A stretch of 64,000 bases of DNA from Candidatus Hydrogenedentota bacterium (GTDB taxonomy: Bacteria > Hydrogenedentota > Hydrogenedentia > Hydrogenedentales > SLHB01), in assembly GCA_035416745.1 (NCBI GenBank), contig DAOLNV010000012.1:31166-95165 (forward strand). Direction: 5' to 3'. A program made the position numbers and the translations under genes. The notes below the pieces were generated by a model. The model was not told where the DNA came from, did no database searches, and saw nothing but the letters and a program-made list of their open reading frames with translations. Positions 34,149 to 43,020 of the stretch are shown piece by piece. Position 1 is the first letter of the stretch, and each line of letters opens with the position of its first letter.

Positions 34149-36470
34149 CTACTCGATACGATCAACGGTATATTCCGGCGATTGGTCCATTTCCAACGCA
34201 GCGTGGGTGTAGAACGGGTACACGCTCCATTCGACGCACGTGAGCAGATCCGGCAAGCCGTCTCCGTCAAGATCTCCTGGCCACGGATGCGGCCCATGGG
34301 CGGTGACGCTGATTGGCCAGCCAAAGCATTTGAGCGTCCGTGGGGCATCGAAGACGGGCGCCGCGGGCGTCCCCACATTGCGCAAGAGATAGATGCTCCC
34401 TTTTGCGGGGTCGGTTCCCGCACACGCATAGACAACGTCGAGCAGGCCGTCCCCGTCCCAATCGACGGGGCGAAAGCTCTCGGTCCAATGCGACCCGCGT
34501 TCGACAATGGCATCATCGATGAGCCGTCCGTCAGCAAGGCGCAAAGGCCCTTCCTTCTTGAGCCTCAGCGCACCCGTTTCGTCCTTGTACCGTGCGAACA
34601 GGGTGAGTTTCCGCGTGAATCCGTCGTGCGTGGCGATATCGGTCAGGCCGTCGCCGTTCCAATCGGCCAGGGCCGCGCCGGTGCGCCAGAAAAAGGGCTG
34701 CTCTTCCTCGCGCGGATAGGTGGGGTCGGCGTCACCAAGGGCGCGTTCGGCCGAGAGGCGGCGCAGCTCCGCCGAGTCAGGAAACCCTTCCACCAGGATT
34801 TGGCGGCGTTCGCCGAACCGGGGCTCCGCGCGCGACCCGTCATTGCGGTACCAGAACAGCCGGTTGGTTTCGTTGGGAACAACCAGGTCAGGCAGGCCGT
34901 CCGTGTCCCAGTCCACAAGAACCGGATACGGATAGCCCATGTTGTGCCAGTGATGCGGCTCGCCAAGAATCTCGTTGCGCAACAGCTTGATTGGCTGCCC
35001 CTCCGACAGAACCGGGCGGGGTTCAGCAAAGACCGGACGTTCCTTGGAGCCTTCATTGATAACGACCCGGATCCAGCCATACCCGCCGCCAATGAGAAGA
35101 TCAGGGTCGCCGTCGCCTTCCCAATCGCAGACGCAGGGCCATGCTTGGTCGCTCAACGACATCACGGCGGAGAGGGAGCGCGCATCGTCCCGGCGCGTGA
35201 ACCGGGCGGGGTCGTCACCGGCGGGCGTATGTTCCCAGAACGTGATGCGCTGGAACACGTCGTGCAGCACCAACAGCCCTCGGCGCGAACCGTCGTCCAC
35301 GGCGGCCAGTCCGCCAGGGTAATGAACGCCGATGCACGCGAGCGGCTGCGGTTCGCCGAATGACGGAGCCGAAGCCTCGAGACCCTTGCGCCAGACCACG
35401 CGTTTCTCGCCCACGCCGCCGTTTTCGAGGTTCGCGAGACCCACCGCGTCCAGACGGCCGTCCTGGTCAATGTCAAGGAAACAGGCGTGCTCCTCGATGC
35501 CAAGAGCTACAGGAGCAGCCGGCTGGAAAGGCCAACGGTCCGTATTGGTGTTGCGAATGAAGAAGACCTGAGCAGACTCCGGCTTGTCGGCGCTGGCCAC
35601 TTGTCCGGCCACGATGTCCACGACGCCATCCTGGTCCAGGTCCACGGCGCGGCAAGGATTCCAGGCGCCTCCCGGACGCGAGATCGAGCCGTCGGGCACG
35701 AAAACGGGCATGCCCCCGGCATCGCGCCGGCCGGTGTTGCGGTAGAATTCGATGTTGTCCCCGCGGCTTGGCGAATATATGAGGTCCACAAGCCCGTCGC
35801 CCGTGAAGTCCGAGAAATCGCAGGTCATGTACACCGTCGAGAAGTGTTTGAATTCATCGCCTTGGGCATACCGCACCCGCAGGAGGTCAGCGAACGTGAA
35901 TGTGGTCTCATCGACCGCGGGGTAACACACGATGCCGTCCCATGGCCAGCCGGGGCGGTAGGCATAGTTCCAGGCCCCAACCAGATCGCGCTGGCCGTCG
36001 CCAGTCAGGTCCACCAGCCGTCCTAAATACGCCACGACGACAGGACTCGGCGCCCCCGCGTTGTAACGCAACAGGTCGCCTACGCCAATCAGGGGAGTGT
36101 ACGCGGCGGGCGCCAGCATTCGTCGTTCGTTCGTGGAGGAAAACCGGATCACGTACGCGATATGCGTGGGGTCGGTGATAACCCACTCGACGCGGCCCTT
36201 GTCTGCATACGCGAAATCCTCGTTGATCGCGCAAGGAACCTTCGCCTGACTCACAACATCAATTACCTCGATTGAATTGGGGTCGAGCGCGTTTTCGTCG
36301 CCTGCTTGCCGCAGCAACTCGCCCAAATCCAGTACAGGCGCCATGGGCGTTCGGGGAAATGCCAGCGGCGACGTTACCGTGACGCGCACCGAGTGTTCGC
36401 CGCCTGCGGCCATCGCCGCCCAGCCCACGGCGATTGCCATTGCCGCCAACACCAGCCTGCCCCGCCTCAT
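34149..36470 (-). CDS. Exported FG-GAP/VCBS-repeat propeller protein
   Basis: The protein of about 773 residues has a signal peptide (basic RRGR then a hydrophobic core; cut near MAAGG). The rest consists of many repeats of the pattern DxDxDGxxD (for example DLDQDGVVDI, DIDQDGRLDAV, DWNGDGLTDI, DWDGDGLLDV, DLDGDGLPDL). These are calcium-binding-like loops typical of integrin-alpha/VCBS seven-bladed propellers. Such proteins are extracellular and bind carbohydrates or other proteins; no catalytic site is seen. ATG 36470 is preferred, with TAGGG 8 bases upstream; an ATG at 36488 overlaps the upstream gene's stop. galK follows after 32 bases. Confidence 0.8.
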   Translation of the reverse strand: MRRGRLVLAAMAIAVGWAAMAAGGEHSVRVTVTSPLAFPRTPMAPVLDLGELLRQAGDENALDPNSIEVIDVVSQAKVPCAINEDFAYADKGRVEWVITDPTHIAYVIRFSSTNERRMLAPAAYTPLIGVGDLLRYNAGAPSPVVVAYLGRLVDLTGDGQRDLVGAWNYAYRPGWPWDGIVCYPAVDETTFTFADLLRVRYAQGDEFKHFSTVYMTCDFSDFTGDGLVDLIYSPSRGDNIEFYRNTGRRDAGGMPVFVPDGSISRPGGAWNPCRAVDLDQDGVVDIVAGQVASADKPESAQVFFIRNTNTDRWPFQPAAPVALGIEEHACFLDIDQDGRLDAVGLANLENGGVGEKRVVWRKGLEASAPSFGEPQPLACIGVHYPGGLAAVDDGSRRGLLVLHDVFQRITFWEHTPAGDDPARFTRRDDARSLSAVMSLSDQAWPCVCDWEGDGDPDLLIGGGYGWIRVVINEGSKERPVFAEPRPVLSEGQPIKLLRNEILGEPHHWHNMGYPYPVLVDWDTDGLPDLVVPNETNRLFWYRNDGSRAEPRFGERRQILVEGFPDSAELRRLSAERALGDADPTYPREEEQPFFWRTGAALADWNGDGLTDIATHDGFTRKLTLFARYKDETGALRLKKEGPLRLADGRLIDDAIVERGSHWTESFRPVDWDGDGLLDVVYACAGTDPAKGSIYLLRNVGTPAAPVFDAPRTLKCFGWPISVTAHGPHPWPGDLDGDGLPDLLTCVEWSVYPFYTHAALEMDQSPEYTVDRIE

Positions 36471-36480
36471 AACGGCCGCC

Positions 36481-37770
36481 CTACCCATGCCTCTGCTCCA
36501 CGGCGGTCAGCATATCGTACGCCTGCCGCGCAAACCCCAGGCACCCTTGCGTAAGAGTCTCGGCCGCGGCATCCCGGCCGTGGGAGTGGTATACGCTGCG
36601 TGCCTGAACCTCAAGCTCCTGACGGTCCGCCTCCATACGGGCTTCAAACGCCCCCACGTCAACGCCCGATGCTCTTGCCCGCGTTTCCAGACCATCCCCG
36701 CCGGAGGCGGTTGCCGAAAGGCGCGACAAAGAGCCATTCACGAGCACCGCGGGCGTCGCCGTCACCCCCAGATACAGGGGAACGTACACGGTATCGGCCG
36801 CGTGCGATACCGCGACGTAGGCGCACGTGAAAACGTCATTCTGGCTGGCCGGAATCACCGCCGAGAACGAAGAACAGTTGGTTTCGTGCAGGACAGGTTT
36901 CTGGCGCGCCAGACGGTTCATTGTCAATGGCGTCAGACGCCCCCGCTCGCGCATGAGTTCGCCGCGCACCAGTTCGCCGCGGGGGTCCGCATCGCGCATG
37001 ACCAGGCACGAACCTTCGCTCCTCTTCATGTCGAGGCGCTCCACGAACTGGTACACTCGCAAAGATTCGCCCCGCGCGTCGGCGAACATCCAGTTCGTTG
37101 CAAGGTGTCCTCCGGCACACACGCCGTCCGACTGCAGTTGCTGCAGAAACGCGAGCGCCTCGTCCACGTCGCCGCATTGCTCGAGCATCAGGCGCATCGT
37201 ATCCGTGTTCATCATTCCCTGCCAACGCGGATGAGGATCCGCTGCGCCGGTATCGGCGGCGATGGCAAGGCCTCGCTCGTTCACGCCGAACATGGTGCCC
37301 ATGTCCATCGTATCCCCGCTGGCCAGGAACCGGTATAGGCGCTTGCCGGCGACCTTAACGGCCTTCACGTAGGCGCACTGGGGTCTGCGCTTGTTGTCGC
37401 GATTCTTGTGAAACAGGCCCGCGCTGCCGCCGCACCAGTCCGGAGGGGCGTACCATGTAAAACATTGGGGCCGGTTAATCCCGCGGTATTTTCCGCCCTG
37501 GTACGTGATGTAGCGGTTCGCGTCAACGCTGGCGGCTTGAGCCAGAGCGTCAGCCTCGTCGAGCCAATGCGGCGCATAACGCTCGATGAGGGCGGCGTAC
37601 CCCTTGCCCGCTGCCAGAAGCTGTTCTTCGGTGAATCCTTCCGTCTCCCGGGCTTCGGTGAAGAATCGGGCCACGTCCTCGCGAATATCCTCCGCGTTTG
37701 CGCGGCCGAACGCCGTCCCAATGTCGCGGGGCGGCCCTTCCAGACTAATCAGGCTGCTGTGACTTTTCAT
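36481..37770 (-). CDS. C45/choloylglycine-hydrolase-like N-terminal-nucleophile acyltransferase or amidase
   Basis: The 429-residue protein resembles the acyl-CoA:6-aminopenicillanate acyltransferase family (peptidase C45) of Ntn hydrolases. These are made as precursors and self-cleave to expose an N-terminal cysteine. The likely nucleophile is C103 in PQCFTWYAP, followed by the oxyanion-type GLFHKNRDN and the aspartate-rich GDTMDMGTMFGVNERGLAIAAD. A later NWMFADARGES motif is also family-like. There is no signal peptide. The substrate (peptide amide, acyl amide or lactam) is unknown. Its stop overlaps a possible start of the FG-GAP gene, so the two are co-transcribed. Confidence 0.7.
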   Translation of the reverse strand: MKSHSSLISLEGPPRDIGTAFGRANAEDIREDVARFFTEARETEGFTEEQLLAAGKGYAALIERYAPHWLDEADALAQAASVDANRYITYQGGKYRGINRPQCFTWYAPPDWCGGSAGLFHKNRDNKRRPQCAYVKAVKVAGKRLYRFLASGDTMDMGTMFGVNERGLAIAADTGAADPHPRWQGMMNTDTMRLMLEQCGDVDEALAFLQQLQSDGVCAGGHLATNWMFADARGESLRVYQFVERLDMKRSEGSCLVMRDADPRGELVRGELMRERGRLTPLTMNRLARQKPVLHETNCSSFSAVIPASQNDVFTCAYVAVSHAADTVYVPLYLGVTATPAVLVNGSLSRLSATASGGDGLETRARASGVDVGAFEARMEADRQELEVQARSVYHSHGRDAAAETLTQGCLGFARQAYDMLTAVEQRHG

Positions 37771-37788
37771 GTCTTCGGCCCTCTGATG

Positions 37789-37947
37789 CTACGGCGGCAA
37801 TGTCAGCGGCGACATACCGATCAGGGTCGCGGCAATTCCCGCCAGACCCCATTTACCCAGCCGTTCAGGCCAGATTACCGCGCCCGCCACAAGCACCGGC
37901 GCCCGGACCGATACGGCCGTGATCGGAAACACAATGATACCATCAAG
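37789..37947 (-). pseudogene. Remnant of a DMT/EamA-type transporter (C-terminal end only)
   Basis: About 52 codons read on the minus strand give two hydrophobic segments: IIVFPITAVSVRAPVLVAGA, then WPERLGKWGLAGIAATLIGM and a stop. This is the usual end of drug/metabolite-transporter proteins, where a glutamate in the WxERL motif precedes the last helix. The upstream frame runs into arginine-rich sequence from the repeat cluster at 38016-38159, and no remaining transporter helices are found. It is therefore read as a broken gene, with the rest lost or replaced by repeats. Confidence 0.5.
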
Positions 37948-38015
37948 ACGCGCGTGGCGCGGAACTGCGGCTATGCGTTGGGAAGACATAGGCGGCGGTA
38001 TCCGGTGGAAATGTG

Positions 38016-38159
38016 CCGCGCCTTCAGCGCGGGATGTTGGAGGGCGCGAGGTCCCTGGCCCTTCAGGCCAGGCTGGTATGTTTCGCGCCGTTGGCGCTCG
38101 GGAGGGCGCATGCCCCGCGTCGGCGCTCCGGAGAACCCATGTTTCGCGCCGTTGGCGCT
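38016..38159. repeat. Cluster of short hairpins with constant loops and varying stems
   Basis: Four hairpins lie in 145 bases. CCGCGC-CTTCA-GCGCGG is at 38016-38032 and CCTGGCC-CTTCA-GGCCAGG at 38054-38072: same loop, different stem. GCGCC-GTT-GGCGC occurs twice (38085-38097 and 38146-38158) inside an identical 21-base direct repeat (38078-38098 and 38139-38159). It looks like a REP/interspersed palindromic repeat array. No CRISPR-like spacing is seen. Confidence 0.65.
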
Positions 38160-38230
38160 GGACTGCGCGACGGCGCTTTTCTGCCATGCTCGCGGCGGGG
38201 TCTCCTCTCGCTGCGGCGCGGATTCCCATC

Positions 38231-38330
38231 CCTTCACACCCTTCACACGTTCACACTCTTCACACACATCACTTTCTGCCCCTCCCGTTGTGGCGCGGTT
38301 TCCCGACCGCGCCACTCTTGCGACCGCAAG
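38231..38330. repeat. Short tandem TTCACAC tract followed by two more palindromes
   Basis: Four imperfect TTCACAC-type units run over 38231-38268. A strong hairpin (10-base arms, GTGGCGCGGT and ACCGCGCCAC, loop TTCCCG) follows at 38290-38315, then CTTGC-GACC-GCAAG at 38317-38330. These continue the repeat cluster on its right side. Confidence 0.55.
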
Positions 38331-38470
38331 GTATCCAATACTCTCCCGCAACCATGGCAAACCATTCGCAAGATGCTCATGCCACATCGAAGAAGGCCGG
38401 CGAGCGGGGACCAGCCTGCGATTCGCGCGGCAAACAGGGGTCCGGCCCAAGCGTCATCGTCTGCCGCCTA

Positions 38471-38499
38471 TTGATGCGCAGCGCGCCTTCGCGTAAGAT
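38471..38499 (+). promoter_or_regulatory. Predicted sigma70-type promoter of the DegT-type aminotransferase gene
   Basis: TTGATG at 38471-38476, 17-base spacer, TAAGAT at 38494-38499. A GGAGG ribosome site (38515-38519) and ATG (38525) follow closely. Confidence 0.6.
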
Positions 38500-38524
38500 C
38501 ATCGTCAGGGCGCAGGAGGGTGTT

Positions 38525-39799
38525 ATGAAAGATGCAAAGCTGGCGCTGCTGGGCGGGAAGCCGGCGGTTCCGGATGGCGCGATCCGGAAATGGCCGCCCA
38601 TCGATTCGAGCGACGAGAACAGAGTGCTGGCGTCGCTCCGGGGTGAGAATCATGCCTATGGCCCCAATTGCCAGGCGTTCGAGAAAGAGTTCGCGGCTTG
38701 GAACGGCAACCGGTTCGCCATCACCACCAACAGCGGCACCGCGGCGCTGCACATGGGCGTGGCCGCCTGCGGATGCGGCGCGGGCGACGAAGTGATCGTG
38801 CCCGCATACAGCTGGTCCTCTTCGGCAACCTGCGTTTTGCACCACAACGCCTTGCCCGTCTTTGTCGATATCGATTACGACACGATGAACATCGACCCGG
38901 GCAAGATCGAGGCAGCGATCTCCGAACGCACGAAAGCCATCATCGCCGTGCACCTGCACGGGCTTCCTGTCGACATGGAACCTATCCTGGCGAGCGCCCG
39001 CAAGTACGGATTGAAGGTGATCGAGGACTGCTGCCAGGCGCATGGCGCCGAATACAAGGGTACCCGCGCCGGGCGTTTCGGCGAATGCGGCGCCTTCAGT
39101 TTCAACCAGAACAAATGCCTGTGTTCAGGCGAGGGAGGCATGTTCGTCACGGACGACGAGGAGATCCTGAACCGCGCGCGCATGGTATGGTCGTTCGGAG
39201 AAACGCGCACGCCCGCCGAGGACCGCGATTACCACGCCTATGCGCTGGGATGGATGTACCGCAACAACGATCTGACGGCCGCATTCGGCCGCGCCCAGCT
39301 GGCCAAGCTCGACGCATATCTCGAGACGGCCGCGTGCAACGCGAAGGTTCTTATGGCTGGCCTGCGCGATATCCCCGGCCTGCAGCCCCCTATCGTGCCC
39401 GAAGGACACAAGACCAACTGGTACAATTTCACCTGCCACGTTGACGGGACCGCCTACGGATACCAGGGTCCGCCCGCGCGTTTCCGAAACGCCGTAATGA
39501 AAGCCCTCCAGGCGGAAGGTGTGCCTGTGGGGATCTGGCAGGAGTTCATTCTGCCCGAGATGACCGTGTTCCAGGCGCAAAATGCTTATGGCCATGGCTC
39601 GCCGTGGAACTACGGGCGGGAATTGTCGTATGAGCCGTCTCTATTCCCCATGGCGCGCAAGCATTGCGATACCCATTTCGGAATGACCGTCCCCCTGCGC
39701 GCGCCCAACGATGAATCCGTGGCCAAACTCGTCAGCACGGGCTTCCAGAAAGTGTTCGAGCGTATCGGCGACCTCGATATCGACGCGCATGGGGCATGA
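38525..39799 (+). CDS. DegT/DnrJ/EryC1/StrS family PLP-dependent aminotransferase
   Basis: The 424-residue protein belongs to the sugar aminotransferase family that makes amino-deoxy nucleotide sugars or related cyclitol amines. The cofactor region reads NSGTAALHMGV, EDCCQAHGAEYKG holds the PLP-contacting aspartate, and the Schiff-base lysine is in SFNQNKCLCSGEGG (about residue 198). The start at ATG 38525 is fixed by GGAGG 5 bases upstream and by the promoter; a longer frame runs back through the repeat cluster. The substrate is unknown. A second function as a regulator or dehydratase exists in the family but is less likely with the lysine present. Confidence 0.9.
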   Translation: MKDAKLALLGGKPAVPDGAIRKWPPIDSSDENRVLASLRGENHAYGPNCQAFEKEFAAWNGNRFAITTNSGTAALHMGVAACGCGAGDEVIVPAYSWSSSATCVLHHNALPVFVDIDYDTMNIDPGKIEAAISERTKAIIAVHLHGLPVDMEPILASARKYGLKVIEDCCQAHGAEYKGTRAGRFGECGAFSFNQNKCLCSGEGGMFVTDDEEILNRARMVWSFGETRTPAEDRDYHAYALGWMYRNNDLTAAFGRAQLAKLDAYLETAACNAKVLMAGLRDIPGLQPPIVPEGHKTNWYNFTCHVDGTAYGYQGPPARFRNAVMKALQAEGVPVGIWQEFILPEMTVFQAQNAYGHGSPWNYGRELSYEPSLFPMARKHCDTHFGMTVPLRAPNDESVAKLVSTGFQKVFERIGDLDIDAHGA

Positions 39800-39808
39800 C
39801 GCTGGCGG

Positions 39809-40000
39809 TTATCGCACCGCTATCAGGCAGTAACCCAGTTTCTTCTCGAGTTCCTGCAGTTTGGCCAGCCGGTCCGCGCCGATCATGTCCGGATTGGTCT
39901 CGACGGCCGTCAGTGCCAGGATTTTGAGCCCTTCCTCCCGCTCGAGCCGTTGAATCGCCGCCAATTGCGCACTATCCAGTTTCGCAAACGTGTACAGCAT
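39809..40000 (-). CDS. Small hypothetical protein (63 residues)
   Basis: The family is not recognised, but this looks like a real gene. A GGGGAGG ribosome site lies 7 bases before the ATG, and a promoter-like TTGCGC-16-TAAGCT pair lies upstream. The soluble, helical protein (FAKLDSAQLAAIQRLEREEG, then DRLAKLQELEKKLGY) has no signal or membrane segment. It could form two amphipathic helices around a small strand. It lies 94 bases downstream of the Tat-type oxidoreductase on the same strand and converges with the aminotransferase gene. Function unknown. Confidence 0.7.
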   Translation of the reverse strand: MLYTFAKLDSAQLAAIQRLEREEGLKILALTAVETNPDMIGADRLAKLQELEKKLGYCLIAVR

Positions 40001-40038
40001 AGCGTGACCTCCCCGCGCAACGCGTCTGTCCCGAACTT

Positions 40039-40066
40039 AGCTTATCCACGCCTTTTCGCCGCGCAA
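40039..40066 (-). promoter_or_regulatory. Predicted promoter of the 63-residue protein gene
   Basis: On the minus strand TTGCGC (40066-40061), 16-base spacer, TAAGCT (40044-40039), about 39 bases before the start at 40000. Confidence 0.45.
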
Positions 40067-40093
40067 AACCCTGGACCAGTCCCGCCTCTTCGC

Positions 40094-41428
40094 TCACCCC
40101 AGCCCCTCGATTTGCCAACCTTCGCGATAGGGCGTTCGCAATAGTTCGTTGGCTTCGGCCAGATTGGTCACACGCAGGTTTGCGGCGTCCCACTCGATGG
40201 TCTGGCCGGCACAGCGATTCGCCACGTCGCCCAGCAGCACCGTCTCGGCCAGGGGGCCCGCATACGAGAAGTTCGAGGTCGCAGTGTCCGTGCCCAGGCA
40301 AGCGTTGACCCATTGGTGATAGTGATTGAGGGTGGGCAACTCTGGTTGTTTGAAGTCCTTGAACTTGTCCGCGGGATACAACAAGGCCGGCTTATCGCAA
40401 TGGGGCAGCACCATCGCGCCTTCTTCGCCCACGATGACCGAGCCCGCATCAGGCAGGACCGCGTCCGCCGGCAACCCCATTGCCTCGGGTCCGGGCCGCT
40501 TGCCGCCGTCGTACCACGTGGCGCGGACGGTGTCGCCAGCGGTCATTGCCGTGCCGGGAAACTCGTAGCGGATGATCTCCCAGTACGGCCATACTTCCTC
40601 ATTGAATTCCGGCGCCTCGGCCGTGATGCGAAGCGGTGCGCCGATGCCCAGCCCCATGAATACGGGGTCAAAAATGTGGCACGCGAAATCGCCCAGGGCG
40701 CCCGTCCCGAAATCGCGCCAGTCGCGCCACCGATGAGGGTGGTAGAGGGCTGTCTTGAAGGGGCGGTACGGGGCCACGCCAATCCAGAGATCCCACTTCA
40801 GAGTCTCCGGGATAGGATCCTCCGCGGCGGGACGGGCAAGGTCCTTGCCGCCGTACCCGTTCGATATCCACGAGTGCCATTCCTTCACCTTGCCGAGGAC
40901 GCCGTCCTGCATCATCTGGGCTGCGTTGCGATAACAGGCGTGCGCGTGGATCTGGTTGCCCATCTGGGTCGCAACTCCCGCGTGTTCAGCGGCAAGCCGC
41001 AATTGCCGGGCCTCGTACACCTCCTGGGTCAGGGGCTTCTCGCAGTAACAGTGTTTGCCCAGCGAGATGGCCGAATACGCCATCGGCGCATGCATATGGT
41101 CAGGAGTGCCGACACACACCGCGTCGATGTTGCCCGCCTCCTTGTCGAACAGTTCGCGCCAGTCAAAATACTTTCGCGCTTCCTTGTAGGTGGCCGCAGC
41201 CCCGTTCAATGTCGTTTCATCCACATCGCAGATGGCGACAACATCGACTTTGCCGCTGGAGAATACGGCGGCCAGGTCGCTGCCTCCCTGTCCTCCCACC
41301 CCTATCGCCGCAAGCTGAAGGTTGCTGTTGGGCGATTGGCCAAGGCTCACCCGGGGAAGGATGAGCGGAGCTGTAAAGGCAAGACTCGAACGTTTCAGGA
41401 ACGTGCGGCGTGATACCGTGGAAGGCAT
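40094..41428 (-). CDS. Tat-exported Gfo/Idh/MocA family oxidoreductase
   Basis: The 444-residue protein has a Tat signal (SRRTFLKRSS followed by a hydrophobic core, cut near SLGQS), so it is exported folded with its nucleotide cofactor. The Rossmann motif is AIGVGGQGGSDLA, the core lysine motif is CYCEKPLTQEV, and GNQIHAHACYRN and HRWRDWRDFGTGALGDFACH are typical of the periplasmic branch common in Planctomycetes and relatives. The start at 41428 has GGAG 9 bases upstream; the longer frame to 41605 is spurious. Substrate unknown. A strong promoter lies 37 bases upstream. Confidence 0.9.
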   Translation of the reverse strand: MPSTVSRRTFLKRSSLAFTAPLILPRVSLGQSPNSNLQLAAIGVGGQGGSDLAAVFSSGKVDVVAICDVDETTLNGAAATYKEARKYFDWRELFDKEAGNIDAVCVGTPDHMHAPMAYSAISLGKHCYCEKPLTQEVYEARQLRLAAEHAGVATQMGNQIHAHACYRNAAQMMQDGVLGKVKEWHSWISNGYGGKDLARPAAEDPIPETLKWDLWIGVAPYRPFKTALYHPHRWRDWRDFGTGALGDFACHIFDPVFMGLGIGAPLRITAEAPEFNEEVWPYWEIIRYEFPGTAMTAGDTVRATWYDGGKRPGPEAMGLPADAVLPDAGSVIVGEEGAMVLPHCDKPALLYPADKFKDFKQPELPTLNHYHQWVNACLGTDTATSNFSYAGPLAETVLLGDVANRCAGQTIEWDAANLRVTNLAEANELLRTPYREGWQIEGLG

Positions 41429-41464
41429 AGGGTTTCTCCTGCGTTGACGAATTGCGTTCCGCGA

Positions 41465-41493
41465 AGTATAGGACGGCCATGGTCGCCGTTCAA
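41465..41493 (-). promoter_or_regulatory. Predicted strong sigma70-type promoter of the Tat-exported oxidoreductase
   Basis: On the minus strand TTGAAC (41493-41488), 17-base spacer, TATACT (41470-41465), the best -10 match in this window. The gene starts at 41428. Confidence 0.6.
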
Positions 41494-41782
41494 ACAGCTT
41501 CTCGCCGGGGGGGCGGAGTCCGGTCGGCCTCTCAATTCCCGCATGGGACCCAAAAAATGGTCCCGCAAATCCCACTGGTCTGGAAGGCCAGAAAATCGAT
41601 TCCAAAACAGCCGACAGGGCTGGAGGCGCGAAACATAGGCACGCTCAGAGGACGTTCGCGACAGGCCCCGGGGTTTTGCTTCGCAAAACGCGTGGTCCGT
41701 CTCTGCTCTCGCCCATCTCCGGCAATAGCCGGGCTTCTTCAGGCGCTCTATCGCCTCCCCCGGTGTCCAATCTCCCTTTGGT

Positions 41783-41811
41783 TTGACAGGGCACTTCGGC
41801 TATGGTAGACA
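41783..41811 (+). promoter_or_regulatory. Predicted sigma70-type promoter of the URO-D-like/M28 unit
   Basis: A perfect -35 TTGACA (41783-41788), 17-base spacer, TAGACA (41806-41811). The ATG is at 41848 with a GAGGGGGA ribosome site. Confidence 0.5.
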
Positions 41812-41847
41812 CGCTTTCGTCACCGAACCGAGGGGGACCCTGATGCC

Positions 41848-42990
41848 ATGACGCGGCGCGAGCGATTGATGAGGACGCTGGAGGGCAAGCCGGTCGACCG
41901 GCCGCCCGTTTGTTTCTACGAAATCAACGCTATCGACGAGGACCCGGACGACCCCGATCCGTTCAACGTGTTCAACGACCCCTCCTGGCTGCCGCTGCTG
42001 GATCTTGCCCGGGCGCGAACCGACCGCATTGTTCTGCGGGGCGTTCCTTTCGTGAACGCGCCGCCGGATCCCCTCGAACCTCTCCGCGCCTTCGAGAGAT
42101 GGGAGGAGAACGAGAGCCGGTTCGAGCGCACCACCTTGCGCGCCGGCGACCGGTTGCTCACCACTATGAACCGCCAGGATCGCGCGGTCTATACGATCTG
42201 GACGGTCGAGCACCTCTTGAAGACCGTAGACGATTTCAAGGCGTGGCTTGATTTGCCTCAGGAGGAGTTTGGCGGCACGCCAGACACGACCGAGGTTCTC
42301 GCGGTCGAGGAACAATTGGGCGACTCGGGGATTGTCTGTATCGACACCCCCGACCCGCTCTGTCACGTCGCCCCCTTGTTCGACATGGGCACGTACCTCA
42401 TCGTTGCCATGACGGAGAATGCGCTCATGCACCGCGCCCTCGAGAGAGTCGCCTCGCTTTTGTTGCCGCGCGTGGATGCCGTAGCCAAGGCGCTTCCCGG
42501 GCGTTTGTGGCGCATATTCGGTCCGGAATACGCCTCACCGCCTTATCTGCCGCCAAGCTTGTTTGAGGAATACGCGGCCCGTTACGTCACGCCCATGGTC
42601 GAGGCAATCCAACGGCACGGCGGCTATGCGCGTGTTCATTCGCACGGGAATTTGCGCGACATACTCGACCACATCGCGGCCACGGGATGCCGCGGCCTGG
42701 ACCCCATCGAACCCCCGCCTCAGGGCGACGTCACCCTGGCCTATGTTCGCGAACGTTATGGCCAGCAGATGGCACTCTTCGGCAACCTGGAGGTTTCCGA
42801 CATCGAAAACCTGCCTACGGCCCAGTTTGCCGAAAAAGTGGCCACGGCACTGCGCGAGGGAACGCAGGGGCAGGGCCGGGGACTCGTTGTGATGCCGAGT
42901 TCCGCCCCTTACGGCCGCGGCATCTCCCCGCTGACGCTGCGGAACTACCAAGAGATCGTGCGGCAGGTGGAGGCGTTTTCAGGCGCGTAG
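41848..42990 (+). CDS. URO-D superfamily protein, second copy
   Basis: The 380-residue protein has a URO-D-like TIM barrel: the N-terminal TRRERLMRTLEGKPVDRPPV is a family opening, followed by the catalytic-groove stretch IFGPEYASPPYLPP and RVHSHGNLRDILDHIA, whose histidine matches the metal-binding position of the methyltransferase branch. GCRGLDPIEPPPQGD is a further family landmark. It differs strongly in sequence from the copy at 12431-13648. It is not expected to be haem-biosynthetic HemE; methyl transfer or demethylation is inferred. The M28 peptidase gene follows 30 bases later. Confidence 0.75.
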   Translation: MTRRERLMRTLEGKPVDRPPVCFYEINAIDEDPDDPDPFNVFNDPSWLPLLDLARARTDRIVLRGVPFVNAPPDPLEPLRAFERWEENESRFERTTLRAGDRLLTTMNRQDRAVYTIWTVEHLLKTVDDFKAWLDLPQEEFGGTPDTTEVLAVEEQLGDSGIVCIDTPDPLCHVAPLFDMGTYLIVAMTENALMHRALERVASLLLPRVDAVAKALPGRLWRIFGPEYASPPYLPPSLFEEYAARYVTPMVEAIQRHGGYARVHSHGNLRDILDHIAATGCRGLDPIEPPPQGDVTLAYVRERYGQQMALFGNLEVSDIENLPTAQFAEKVATALREGTQGQGRGLVVMPSSAPYGRGISPLTLRNYQEIVRQVEAFSGA

Positions 42991-43020
42991 CAGCATGGTT
43001 TCAATCTGAAAGGACACGGT

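Larger units (their letters stand above)
41429..41847. other. Divergent promoter region with palindromes
   Basis: About 420 bases between the Tat-exported oxidoreductase (minus) and the second URO-D-like gene (plus). It holds a promoter for each, and two hairpins: GGGACC-loop-GGTCCC at 41545-41564 and GTTTTGC-TTC-GCAAAAC at 41673-41689. No gene is supported. Confidence 0.45.

Noticed and set aside
38231..38268. Tandem TTCACAC units as a possible CRISPR
   Set aside because: Units are only 7-10 bases and contiguous with no unique spacers, so it is a simple tandem tract.
41545..41564. GGGACC/GGTCCC hairpin as a terminator
   Set aside because: It lies between divergent starts, where no transcript ends, and lacks a T tract.
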